Of a stretch of 48,059 nt of DNA, positions 40,848-48,043 are shown piece after piece. Position 1 is the first letter of the stretch. Every line of letters begins with the position of its first letter. The stretch is taken from positions 1-48,059 of the forward strand of contig CAKSZF010000006.1 in assembly GCA_934525405.1 (NCBI GenBank), written 5' to 3'. This DNA is from an uncultured Faecalibacterium sp. GTDB lineage: Bacteria > Bacillota > Clostridia > Oscillospirales > Ruminococcaceae. The position numbers and the translations under genes are program-made. The notes under the pieces were generated by a model. The model saw only the letters and a program-made list of their open reading frames with translations, did not search any database and had not been told where the DNA came from.

Positions 40848-41736
40848 CCTGTTTTCCACCGAGGAAAACCGACAGGAGGAACAGCGGGAGCAGGTACAGC
40901 AGATTCCCATTGATGCGCTGCACCCCTTCACCAACCACCCTTTCAAGGTGCTGGACGATGAAGCCATGACCCGGACGGTGGAGAGTATCGCACAGTACGG
41001 TGTGCTGGCTCCGCTGATTGCCCGCCCTCGCCCGGACGGTGACGGCTACGAGATCATCTCCGGGCACCGCCGCCAGTATGCGGCTAAACTTGCCGGGCTG
41101 GATACCCTGCCGGTCATTGTGCGGCAGATGTCGGACGATGCTGCTGTGATATTGATGGTGGATTCCAACCTTCAGCGTGAACACATCCTGCCCAGTGAAC
41201 GGGCCTTGGCGTACAAGATGAAACTGGATGCCATGCGAAGAACTAGCGGTAGACCGTCAAAAGAAAATGTGTCCCAAATTGGGACACAAAAACGTTCCGA
41301 CCAAATCATGGCCGAAGAACTTGGTGAAAGCCGCAATCAAATCCAGCGTTTCATCCGCCTGACAAACCTTGTTCCCGAACTGCTGGACATGGTAGACGAA
41401 AAGAAAATTTCCTTTAATCCCGCTGTGGAGCTGTCCTATCTGGACGAAAGCCAACAGCGGGATTTTTTAGAAGCCATGGAGGACACCCAGAATGCGCCGT
41501 CCTTATCCCAGGCGCAGCAACTGAAAAAGATGGCACAGCAGGGAGAGTTCAGCTACGAAAAAGCCTTTGATGTGATGGGACAGGAGAAAAAGAGCGAGAA
41601 AGACACCGTGACCATCAAAAACGAGACCCTGCGGAAGTATTTTCCCCGCAGCTACACGCCCAAACAGATGGAGGAGAAGATCATCCAGCTTCTGGATGCG
41701 TGGCAGAAAAAGCAGCAGCGCCGCAACGAGCGCTGA
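40804..41736 (+). CDS. parB: ParB/RepB/Spo0J-family partition protein
   Basis: The 310-residue protein has the ParB N-terminal CTPase domain: IPIDALHPFTNHPFKVLDDE, GVLAPLIARP, the motif ISGHRRQYAA and NLQREHILPSERALAYKMKLDA, followed by a helix-turn-helix (MAEELGESRNQIQRFIRL). The ATG at 40,804 is chosen because AAAGGAGGT lies just upstream; the longer frame starts inside parA. The C-terminal part (IKNETLRKYFPRSYTPKQ) is typical of ICE-borne ParB. It forms a unit with parA, ending at a terminator. Confidence 0.93.
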   Translation: MPIDSGNLALKGLDDLFSTEENRQEEQREQVQQIPIDALHPFTNHPFKVLDDEAMTRTVESIAQYGVLAPLIARPRPDGDGYEIISGHRRQYAAKLAGLDTLPVIVRQMSDDAAVILMVDSNLQREHILPSERALAYKMKLDAMRRTSGRPSKENVSQIGTQKRSDQIMAEELGESRNQIQRFIRLTNLVPELLDMVDEKKISFNPAVELSYLDESQQRDFLEAMEDTQNAPSLSQAQQLKKMAQQGEFSYEKAFDVMGQEKKSEKDTVTIKNETLRKYFPRSYTPKQMEEKIIQLLDAWQKKQQRRNER

Positions 41737-41745
41737 CCGTAACGT

Positions 41746-41769
41746 AAGACCCGATTGGGTCTTTTTTAT
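41746..41769 (+). terminator. Terminator after parB
   Basis: AAGACCC and GGGTCTT pair around GATT and are followed by six T residues. Confidence 0.9.
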
Positions 41770-41824
41770 TTGCTAAAATTTGGAGACTAACTATTAAAAG
41801 TCAAGCCCCAAAATGAAAAAATCC

Positions 41825-41972
41825 GTCAACCATTCGCTGCCCATGACAAACAGCCTTCAAATGCTGGTCTTGGAACAGCGAGGGCGACGGAGAGAACAGC
41901 AAAGCAAGCCCAGCCAGCCCTCGCAAAATCAGGATAGCATTTGAATGCTTCGGTTTGTCAAGGGTTCGCTGC
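41825..41972. repeat. Nested inverted repeat structure downstream of parB
   Basis: Outer arms GACAAAC...TTCAAATGC (41,845-41,864) pair with GCATTTGAA...GTTTGTC (41,937-41,959). Inner arms GCGAGGGC (41,878) and GCCCTCGC (41,917) pair within them. Flanking direct repeats GTCAA-CCA-TTCGCTGC (41,825) and GTCAA-GGG-TTCGCTGC (41,957) frame the structure. No gene overlaps it. It may be a transfer origin, an ncRNA or the downstream end of the IS110 element. Confidence 0.6.
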
Positions 41973-42016
41973 GCCAGCTAAGTGGTTCTTGGGGTTAGCT
42001 CAGGCTCTGGAGAAAA

Positions 42017-43192
42017 TCAGGCAGCTGTAAGATATGCTTTTCCAGACTTCTGTAGAGCATAGATCAGCCGTACAAGTTTCTTTGTGGCATGGGACAAGGC
42101 AACATTGTAATGCTTTCCTTCGGCACGTTTCTTGGCAAGGTATTCAGCAAAGACAGGATTCCAATAGCAGACGTACTTGGTCGCATTGTAAAGGGCATAT
42201 CGCAGATATCGCGAACCACGCTTCTCCATGTGAGCGTAACAGTTTGTAAGTTTTCCGGACTGGTATGTAGATGGAGAGCAGCCAGCGTAAGCAAGGACTT
42301 TGTCAGGAGATTCAAAGTTGGAAAAATCACCGATTTCAGCAAGAATCATGGCTGCTGACTGGATACCGACACCGGGAATAGAAAGAATCGGTGGATTCAG
42401 TTCATCCATGATTTTCTGAATAGAAACTTCAATTTCATCAATCTCGGAGGTGAGTTCCCGAATGAGTTTAATGGTATGCTTCAGCTCCAGAGATTTAGCA
42501 GGCATAACGGAACCAATGGAAGTTCTGGCAGCATCTCGAATCTGGATAGCCTTATCTTTGCCATAACGACCCTTGGATGCTGTCACAAGAAGGTTTGTCA
42601 GCTTGGTGAGATGAATTTCTGAAATCTGTTTTGCACCGGGATATTCACTGAGGAGCGCATAAACCGAAGCAATATGGAGAGAGGGAACGAGCTTCTCCAG
42701 TTCTGGAAACAGAATCGTGACCAGTCTGGACACTGACTGCTTCAGCTTGGCTCTTTCACGAACCTTATCGAATCGGTATCTTGTTAGTGACTTTAACTCT
42801 TCGTTGTGGTATGCTGTATCCGTGTAGGACTTGAGGTCTACATCGGACAATAGCATAGTTGCAATCGTTCTTGCATCCACACGATCGGTTTTGGTTTTGC
42901 GAAGGCTGAGACTTTTTCGGTACAGGTTGGTATGCAAAGGATTCATGACATAGACGGCCAGGTCATTGTCAAGAAGAAATCCAAGAATGTTGTAGCTATA
43001 ATGCCCGGTAGCCTCAAGTCCTACTTTTATTTTGTCTGACCTTTTGGTACAGTCTCGAATCGTCTGAAGCAACTGCTTGAAGCCATCCATGTTATTGGGG
43101 ATGGTAATGCAGTCGGCACGAATCGTTCCGTCCGAGTCGAGAATACAGCAGTCGTGCTTATCCTTGGCAACGTCAATTCCAACACAAACCAT
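42017..43192 (-). CDS. IS110-family recombinase (DEDD transposase)
   Basis: The 391-residue protein begins VCVGIDVAKDKHDCCI (RuvC-like DEDD domain, first Asp), continues with VGLEATGHYSYN (Glu) and KTKTDRVDARTIA (the Asp pair), then a coiled-coil centre and the C-terminal Tnp20 domain SIPGVGIQSAAMILAEIGD...LAYAGCSPSTYQSG, where the serine is catalytic. IS110 recombinases use a bridge RNA from the non-coding end to choose donor and target. The gene looks intact and could be active. Confidence 0.95.
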   Translation of the reverse strand: MVCVGIDVAKDKHDCCILDSDGTIRADCITIPNNMDGFKQLLQTIRDCTKRSDKIKVGLEATGHYSYNILGFLLDNDLAVYVMNPLHTNLYRKSLSLRKTKTDRVDARTIATMLLSDVDLKSYTDTAYHNEELKSLTRYRFDKVRERAKLKQSVSRLVTILFPELEKLVPSLHIASVYALLSEYPGAKQISEIHLTKLTNLLVTASKGRYGKDKAIQIRDAARTSIGSVMPAKSLELKHTIKLIRELTSEIDEIEVSIQKIMDELNPPILSIPGVGIQSAAMILAEIGDFSNFESPDKVLAYAGCSPSTYQSGKLTNCYAHMEKRGSRYLRYALYNATKYVCYWNPVFAEYLAKKRAEGKHYNVALSHATKKLVRLIYALQKSGKAYLTAA

Positions 43193-43199
43193 TTTGATA

Positions 43200-43380
43200 C
43201 CTCCGGCGTATTTATTTCGATGCTGTTCAGGACCACAGACTTCTTTGCTCTTGTAACCTCGTTCTAAATAAACCGTCTGGCGGTATCTAACTGATTAACA
43301 TTTCAACAAAGAAGCTGTGGTTGGAGCCTCCCAAAAACCGTCTTTGCGGTAGTAACGCCTCACCAATCCACAGCACCCTG
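43200..43380 (-). ncRNA. Candidate bridge RNA of the IS110 element
   Basis: On the minus strand, directly upstream of the recombinase, two stem-loops are predicted. Loop 1: CTGTGGATTGG pairs with CCAACCACAG (43,373-43,363 and 43,324-43,315). Loop 2: CCACAGCTTCTTTG pairs with CAAAGAAGTCTGTGG (43,320-43,307 and 43,247-43,233). The loops share CCACAG. Each encloses the same small hairpin, ACCGC-n-GACGGT (43,351-43,336 and 43,285-43,271), giving two similar internal loops as expected for target- and donor-binding loops. An extended -10 promoter precedes it. Confidence 0.6.
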
Positions 43381-43385
43381 AAACT

Positions 43386-43414
43386 ATTGTAGCATTCCGC
43401 TGGAGAGCGGTCTA
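43386..43414 (-). promoter_or_regulatory. Putative promoter of the bridge RNA
   Basis: On the minus strand TAGACC (43,414-43,409) and an extended -10, TGC-TACAAT (TACAAT at 43,391-43,386), are spaced by 17 bases. Transcription would start near 43,379, at the foot of the first stem-loop. Confidence 0.5.
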
Positions 43415-43449
43415 TAAATACTACTATTTTATTATACGAGGTAACGCCT

Positions 43450-43899
43450 ATGAACAATACGATTCCTTTTCACTCCGCACCCCATGCTCCGCAGATCACG
43501 GTGGATGTGAACATCCTGACCATGCTGAAGCAGGCGGCATCCTGTTTAACCGAGGCAGCAGGCAGGGATGTGTACCTTGCCGCTATCGGCCCGGACATGG
43601 AGCTGACCATTATCATGGAGGAGGATGCCCCTTCCGTTCTGCCTTGTTTTGACGAGGACGATGCCCTGATTTCCGTGAAGGGTGCGCCGCTGTTTATCAG
43701 CTACAATCCGGCGCAGGTCCTCAAGCTGGCAGGCAAGCGGTACCTGACCGGCCCGGTCATCTTCTACCGCACCGATGGGCACAGCGCCATCGTATCCCTG
43801 ACAGTGGAGGACATTTATCGCTTTCAGACCTATTTGGAAAGTCACAGCACCACCCTGATGGCAGATGGGCAGAAGCTGACCTGCATCTGCATCGACTGA
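43450..43899 (+). CDS. ICE-associated hypothetical protein, 149 residues
   Basis: The soluble, acidic protein (MNNTIPFHSAPHAPQITVDV) is predicted mixed alpha/beta and has no recognisable catalytic motif. It is found in the accessory gene block between partition and coupling-protein genes of Tn1549-like elements, as far as I recall. GAGG precedes the ATG by nine bases and touches the presumed IS110 junction, so the insertion sits directly in front of the gene and separates it from parB. Confidence 0.7.
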   Translation: MNNTIPFHSAPHAPQITVDVNILTMLKQAASCLTEAAGRDVYLAAIGPDMELTIIMEEDAPSVLPCFDEDDALISVKGAPLFISYNPAQVLKLAGKRYLTGPVIFYRTDGHSAIVSLTVEDIYRFQTYLESHSTTLMADGQKLTCICID

Positions 43900-43907
43900 G
43901 GTGTGCC

Positions 43908-44099
43908 ATGCTGAACTTTTTTATCGGTTTCGCCTTTTTTGAAGCGGGTGCCTTTTTCGGCTTCTTCGTGGCGGCTCTGATGCAGTCGGCACTAAGCGGC
44001 GAAATCGGACTGAATGGAAAGGAGGATTCACATGGAAGAAAACACCTTGTCGGTGCTGAAAATTGCGCCGGGACAGCATCCGCAGCAGGTCGAGATTGA
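43908..44099 (+). CDS. DUF3789-like small membrane protein
   Basis: The frame begins MLNFFIGFAFFEAGAFFGFF and has one membrane helix (about residues 3-27), the pattern of DUF3789 peptides of conjugative elements. The family is normally about 35-45 residues; here the frame continues to 63 residues into the following gene by overlapping its first 68 bases in another frame, so a substitution may have removed the original stop. It starts eight bases after the preceding gene. Confidence 0.55.
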   Translation: MLNFFIGFAFFEAGAFFGFFVAALMQSALSGEIGLNGKEDSHGRKHLVGAENCAGTASAAGRD

Positions 44100-44463
44100 T
44101 AACAATCTGAAAGCCTTGCAGCAGGCTGTGGGCGGCTCCATCGGCGCAAGCTATCCCTTTGCCGACCCGGTTGCCATCGTCTACAGCGATGACGGCAAGC
44201 TCATGGGTCTACCCCTGAATCGTGCCCTGCGGGATGAAAACGGAGAAATGTATGATGCCGTTGCCGGGACTTTTCTCGTGGTGGGGCTGGGTGAGGAGGA
44301 TTTTGCATCCCTGACCCCGGAACTGGCGCAGAAGTATGAGCAGCTTTTCCATCAGCCAGAAGCCTTTCTCAAATTGGGCAACCGCCTGCTGGTGCTGCCG
44401 GTGCCTGATGAACCGCCCACAGAAAAGCCCCGCACTAAGCCCCCGGCAGAGCATGACCGCTAA
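44032..44463 (+). CDS. DUF3846-type ICE protein
   Basis: The 143-residue protein contains the DUF3846 pattern: LSVLKIAPGQHPQQVEIDNN, LKALQQAVGGSIGASYPF, VAIVYSDDGKLMGLPLNRAL and VAGTFLVVGLGEEDFASL. The domain is common in integrative elements and phages and is thought to interact with other proteins; the role is unknown. The ATG at 44,032 follows AAAGGAGG. The frame upstream (from 44,014) has no ribosome-binding site. Confidence 0.85.
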   Translation: MEENTLSVLKIAPGQHPQQVEIDNNLKALQQAVGGSIGASYPFADPVAIVYSDDGKLMGLPLNRALRDENGEMYDAVAGTFLVVGLGEEDFASLTPELAQKYEQLFHQPEAFLKLGNRLLVLPVPDEPPTEKPRTKPPAEHDR

Positions 44464-44493
44464 AATCACACTGCTGCACGGGAGGTGATGGCA

Positions 44494-44952
44494 GTGCAGG
44501 AAGAAATCGAACAGAAATCATTCAATATTATGATCTCCACCACCAAGCTGTCTGCCCGGACTGTCCTGCGGGCAGTTAAAGCGGCGTTTCGGCTGTACCA
44601 GTCCAAGGCATCCCAAGGTAAGCAGAGCGTCCGCACCCTTCTGCGGCAAAACCGGGGCGTGTCCAGCGTGGAGATCAGCAAGACCGGCATCCGTGGGCTG
44701 GAACGCTATGCCAAAAAGTACGGCATCGACTACGCCATCCGCAAGGACACCTCCGAGGTGCCGCCCCGGTATCTGGTCTTTTTCAAAGCCCCGGACGCAG
44801 AAGCCTTCCATTCGGCTTTCAAGGAATATTCGGCATCCCTGCTGAACAAGGACAAACGCCCCTCGGTACTGGCACGATTGCAGGAACTGGTGCAGGCGGC
44901 GGCAGAACTCCCCGGCAAAGTCCGGCACAAGGAACAGGAGCGTGGACTGTGA
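44494..44952 (+). CDS. PcfB-like protein (DUF3801)
   Basis: The protein begins MQEEIEQKSFNIMISTTKLS and has the PcfB pattern TTKLSARTVLRAVKAAFRLY, ...GKQSVRTLLRQN and the Gly-rich LERYAKKYGIDYAIRKD. PcfB is an accessory relaxosome factor that links the relaxase to the coupling protein. A GTG at 44,494 is the likely start: GGAGG (44,481-44,485) is too close for the ATG at 44,488 and well spaced for the GTG. It overlaps the coupling-protein GTG by four bases. Confidence 0.85.
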   Translation: MQEEIEQKSFNIMISTTKLSARTVLRAVKAAFRLYQSKASQGKQSVRTLLRQNRGVSSVEISKTGIRGLERYAKKYGIDYAIRKDTSEVPPRYLVFFKAPDAEAFHSAFKEYSASLLNKDKRPSVLARLQELVQAAAELPGKVRHKEQERGL

Positions 44953-46715
44953 CCACGAAAAAGCTGACAAAGCTGCTGGCACTGTATCTGCCCTATCTTC
45001 TGCTGGGACTGGTGGCAACCAACTTTGGCGAAGCGTGGCGGCTTGCCGAGGGCAAGGAACTGGGCGATAAGATCATGTCCATGATGGGCACCTTCCCGAT
45101 GGCATTTGCAAGCCCTCTGCCCAGCCTGCATCCGCTTGATTTACTGGTGGGTCTGTGCTGCGGTGCAGGGTTACGACTGGCGGTCTATCTGCGTGGCAAA
45201 AATGCAAAAAAGTACCGGCACGGCATGGAGTACGGCTCTGCCCGGTGGGGCACACCCAAGGATATTGAGCCGTTCATGGCTCCCAAGTTTGCCGACAACA
45301 TTATCCTGACCAAAACGGAACGGCTGATGATGAGCAATCGCCCACCGGACCCCAAGAATGCCCGGAATAAAAACGTGCTGGTGGTGGGCGGCTCCGGCAG
45401 CGGCAAAACCCGGTTTTGGCTCAAGCCCAATTTGCTACAAATGCACAGTTCCTATGTAGTCACTGACCCCAAAAGTACGATCTTGCTGGAATGTGGCAAC
45501 GCAATGTTGAAGAACGGCTACAAGGTCAAGATCCTGAACACCATCAACTTCAAAAAGTCGATGCACTACAACCCCTTCGCCTATGTTCACAGCGAAAAGG
45601 ACATTCTGAAACTGGTCACGACCCTGATGACCAACACCAAGGGCGAAGGGTCCGGCGGAGACCCTTTCTGGGAAAAAAGTGAACGTCTTTTGCTGACTGC
45701 GCTTATCGCCTATCTGCATTATGAAGCCCCGGTGGAGGAGCAAAACTTCGCAACCTTGCTGGAAATGCTGAACACCATGCAGGTGCTGGAGGATGACGAG
45801 GAATACCAGAATCCGGTGGACTTGCTGTTTGAAGAACTGGCAAAAAAGAAACCCAACAGCTTTGCAGGGCGGCAATACAAGCTCTACAAATTAGCTGCCG
45901 GAAAGACCGCAAAATCCATCCTCATTTCCTGCGGTGCCCGGCTCGCGCCCTTCGACATCCAAGAGTTGCGTGACCTCACCATGTACGATGAACTGCAACT
46001 GGACACGCTAGGCGATAAGAAAACAGCGCTATTCCTCATCATGTCGGACACGGACAGCACCTTCAATTTTCTGATTTCGATGGTCTACACCCAGCTTTTC
46101 AACCTTTTGTGCGACAAAGCGGATGATGTGTACGGCGGCAAACTGCCCATCCATGTGCGGTGCCTGATCGACGAGTGCGCCAATATCGGGCAGATTCCCA
46201 ATCTGGAAAAGCTGGTGGCGACCATCCGCAGCCGTGAAATCTCTGCCTGCCTTGTTTTGCAGGCGAGAAGCCAGTTGAAAGCCATCTACAAGGACAATGC
46301 GGACACCATCGTGGGCAACATGGACAGCCAGATATTTCTGGGCGGCTCCGAACCCACCACCCTGAAAGACCTGTCCGAAATGCTGGGCAAGGAGACCATC
46401 GACGCCTTCAACACCTCAGATACCCGTGGCAACAGCCCCAGCTATGGCACTACGTTCCAAAAGATGGGCCACGAATTATTGAGCCGGGACGAACTGGCGG
46501 TGTTGGACGGCGGCAAGTGTATTTTGCAGTTGCGTGGTGTCAGACCGTTTCTTTCTGACAAGTACGATCTGACCCAGCACCCCAACTACAAGCTGACCTC
46601 GGACTACGACTCCAAAAACACCTTCGATATAGAAAAATATCTGAACCGAAAAGAAAAAATCAATCCCAATGATGAATTTCTTGTGATTGATGCTGATTCG
46701 CTCCCGCCTGCCTGA
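44949..46715 (+). CDS. Type IV coupling protein, VirD4/TcpA family
   Basis: The 588-residue membrane ATPase has two N-terminal helices (about 5-25 and 45-78), then the Walker A motif VVGGSGSGKTRFW (about residue 144) and Walker B RCLIDECANIGQIP. It links the relaxosome to the mating channel. It starts with GTG inside the PcfB stop (GTGA). It ends with DADSLPPA and is followed by a 138-base gap before Maff2. Its presence shows that module 3 was a conjugative, not only mobilisable, element. Confidence 0.94.
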   Translation: MTTKKLTKLLALYLPYLLLGLVATNFGEAWRLAEGKELGDKIMSMMGTFPMAFASPLPSLHPLDLLVGLCCGAGLRLAVYLRGKNAKKYRHGMEYGSARWGTPKDIEPFMAPKFADNIILTKTERLMMSNRPPDPKNARNKNVLVVGGSGSGKTRFWLKPNLLQMHSSYVVTDPKSTILLECGNAMLKNGYKVKILNTINFKKSMHYNPFAYVHSEKDILKLVTTLMTNTKGEGSGGDPFWEKSERLLLTALIAYLHYEAPVEEQNFATLLEMLNTMQVLEDDEEYQNPVDLLFEELAKKKPNSFAGRQYKLYKLAAGKTAKSILISCGARLAPFDIQELRDLTMYDELQLDTLGDKKTALFLIMSDTDSTFNFLISMVYTQLFNLLCDKADDVYGGKLPIHVRCLIDECANIGQIPNLEKLVATIRSREISACLVLQARSQLKAIYKDNADTIVGNMDSQIFLGGSEPTTLKDLSEMLGKETIDAFNTSDTRGNSPSYGTTFQKMGHELLSRDELAVLDGGKCILQLRGVRPFLSDKYDLTQHPNYKLTSDYDSKNTFDIEKYLNRKEKINPNDEFLVIDADSLPPA

Positions 46716-46853
46716 CCCGGTAGACGGTTTTATTTTACCCGGACCAGAGAGGTACACCAGCAAGCTCACTCTCGCCGCAGTTTGCGGCTTCATTATGCAG
46801 CTTCAGGTGTGTACGGACGGTCTACAACTTTCATTTATAAAGGAGAAACGACT

Positions 46854-47012
46854 ATGGAATTTTTTAACAGTGCGATCGAAGTCCTCCAGACCCTCGTTGT
46901 TGCCCTCGGTGCCGGTCTCGGCGTTTGGGGTGCCATCAATCTGCTGGAAGGTTATGGTAACGACAACCCCGGCTCCAAGTCTCAGGGCATGAAGCAGCTT
47001 ATGGCTAAGTAG
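46854..47012 (+). CDS. Maff2 family small protein
   Basis: The 52-residue protein MEFFNSAIEVLQTLVVALGA has one hydrophobic helix and the ending NLLEGYGNDNPGSKSQGMKQ, diagnostic of Maff2 proteins of Tn1549-like elements, thought to belong to the mating apparatus (VirB2-like). It has AAAGGAG before the ATG. In the usual order, further mating genes (VirB6- and VirB4-like) follow; here an AT-rich cargo follows instead, so the mating module is interrupted or displaced. Confidence 0.9.
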   Translation: MEFFNSAIEVLQTLVVALGAGLGVWGAINLLEGYGNDNPGSKSQGMKQLMAK

Positions 47013-47077
47013 ATGTAATCAAGAAAAGAAAGGAAAAGCACAATCCAGACGGAACCGGCGGTTGTGTCAAGAAATGT

Positions 47078-47106
47078 TTGTGGAATAGCAAGAACTTTGA
47101 TATAAT
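47078..47106 (+). promoter_or_regulatory. Promoter of the XRE regulator
   Basis: TTGTGG (47,078-47,083) and TATAAT (47,101-47,106) are spaced by 17 bases; AGGAGG lies just before the ATG at 47,149. Confidence 0.7.
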
Positions 47107-47148
47107 AGGAGCAGGAACCCCGTAACCGGGAGAAAGGCAGGAGGATAA

Positions 47149-47367
47149 ATGCACATAAGCTATAAACCTCTCTGGCATACGCTGGTTGAGCGCAATATGA
47201 GGAAAGAGGACTTGCGGATTGCCGCCGGTCTTACCACAAATATGATTGCCAACATGGGTAAAGGCAAAAACATCAGCATGGAAACGCTGGTTCGTATCTG
47301 CGAAGCCCTGAATTGTGGAATTTTGGATGTGATTGAGTTGGAGCAAGACGAACCGAAACATGATTGA
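47149..47367 (+). CDS. XRE-family regulator (short helix-turn-helix protein)
   Basis: The 72-residue protein is one helix-turn-helix domain (MHISYKPLWHTLVERNMRKE, LRIAAGLTTNMIANMGKGKN, METLVRICEALNCGILDVIE) of the HTH_26 type. These small regulators often sit in mobile-element cargo and control a neighbouring gene. The -35 box of the next promoter overlaps its stop. It is more AT-rich than the conjugation genes to its left. Confidence 0.88.
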   Translation: MHISYKPLWHTLVERNMRKEDLRIAAGLTTNMIANMGKGKNISMETLVRICEALNCGILDVIELEQDEPKHD

Positions 47368-47392
47368 CTTTTGGGGGATAGGATGTTATACT
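47364..47392 (+). promoter_or_regulatory. Promoter of the Nim-like gene
   Basis: TTGACT (47,364-47,369) and TATACT (47,387-47,392) are spaced by 17 bases. GGGAGGA precedes the ATG at 47,451. Confidence 0.75.
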
Positions 47393-47450
47393 AAGAGAGA
47401 ATCATAAGCAACTCTGTTTTGTCAGAGTAAATACACAGGGAGGATTTGTT

Positions 47451-47942
47451 ATGTTTAGAGAAATGCGCCTGAAAAGGCAACTTCTTTCAAAAGAAGATAC
47501 CCAAAAAGTATTGTATCAGGGAACATCTGGAGTTTTAGCTGTATCAGGTGATGATGATTATCCCTATGCGGTTCCGCTTAGCTATGTATATGATGGGCAT
47601 AAAATTTATTTCCATGGTGCCAAAGCCGGACACAAATTAGACTCTATTGTCAAAAATCCGAAAGCCTCTTTTTGCGTAATTGACAAAGACCAAATAGTAC
47701 CGGATGAATACACAACTTATTTTAGAAGTGTCATTGTTTTTGGAACGATTCGCATTCTTCACGATGAAGCAGAAAAAAGAGAAGCCATTGAAAAATTGGC
47801 AGTTAAATATGCGCCTGATGATACAGAAGAAAATCGTAACAAAGCGATTGAACGGGAATGGAATCCGTTATGTGTGTTGGAAATGACCCCTGAACATATA
47901 ACTGGAAAAGAAGCGATTGAGTTAGTTAGACAGCATAAATAA
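47451..47942 (+). CDS. Pyridoxamine 5'-phosphate oxidase-like FMN protein (Nim-like)
   Basis: The 163-residue split-barrel protein matches the NimA-F/PNPOx-like family: MRLKRQLLSKEDTQKVLYQG, SGVLAVSGDDDYPYAVPLSYV, KIYFHGAKAGHKLDSIVKNP and ASFCVIDKDQ. Nim proteins bind FMN and can reduce nitroimidazoles to harmless amines, but many family members have other or unknown reactions; resistance is not proven by sequence. It has its own promoter and terminator and lies in the AT-rich cargo with the XRE regulator. Confidence 0.82.
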   Translation: MFREMRLKRQLLSKEDTQKVLYQGTSGVLAVSGDDDYPYAVPLSYVYDGHKIYFHGAKAGHKLDSIVKNPKASFCVIDKDQIVPDEYTTYFRSVIVFGTIRILHDEAEKREAIEKLAVKYAPDDTEENRNKAIEREWNPLCVLEMTPEHITGKEAIELVRQHK

Positions 47943-47989
47943 GCAATCAAATGTTATTATCAGCCCGCCGGGGCATAGATATTGTGTAG

Positions 47990-48025
47990 TAGGCCTGCGT
48001 TACACAAAACGCAGGCCTATTTGTA
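47990..48025 (+). terminator. Hairpin terminator after the Nim-like gene
   Basis: TAGGCCTGCGTT pairs perfectly with AACGCAGGCCTA around six bases; the T-rich tail (TTTGTATTT) is weak but present. Confidence 0.75.
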
Positions 48026-48043
48026 TTTAAGGAGTGAAAGAAT

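Larger units (their letters stand above)
41985..43440 (-). mobile_element. IS110-family insertion sequence (ends approximate)
   Basis: The recombinase gene plus a structured non-coding region of about 250 bases upstream of it interrupt the element between parB and the DUF gene at 43,450. IS110 elements lack terminal inverted repeats and target duplications, so exact ends cannot be fixed from this sequence alone; the limits given follow the usual 1.4-1.5 kb size. Confidence 0.65.
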
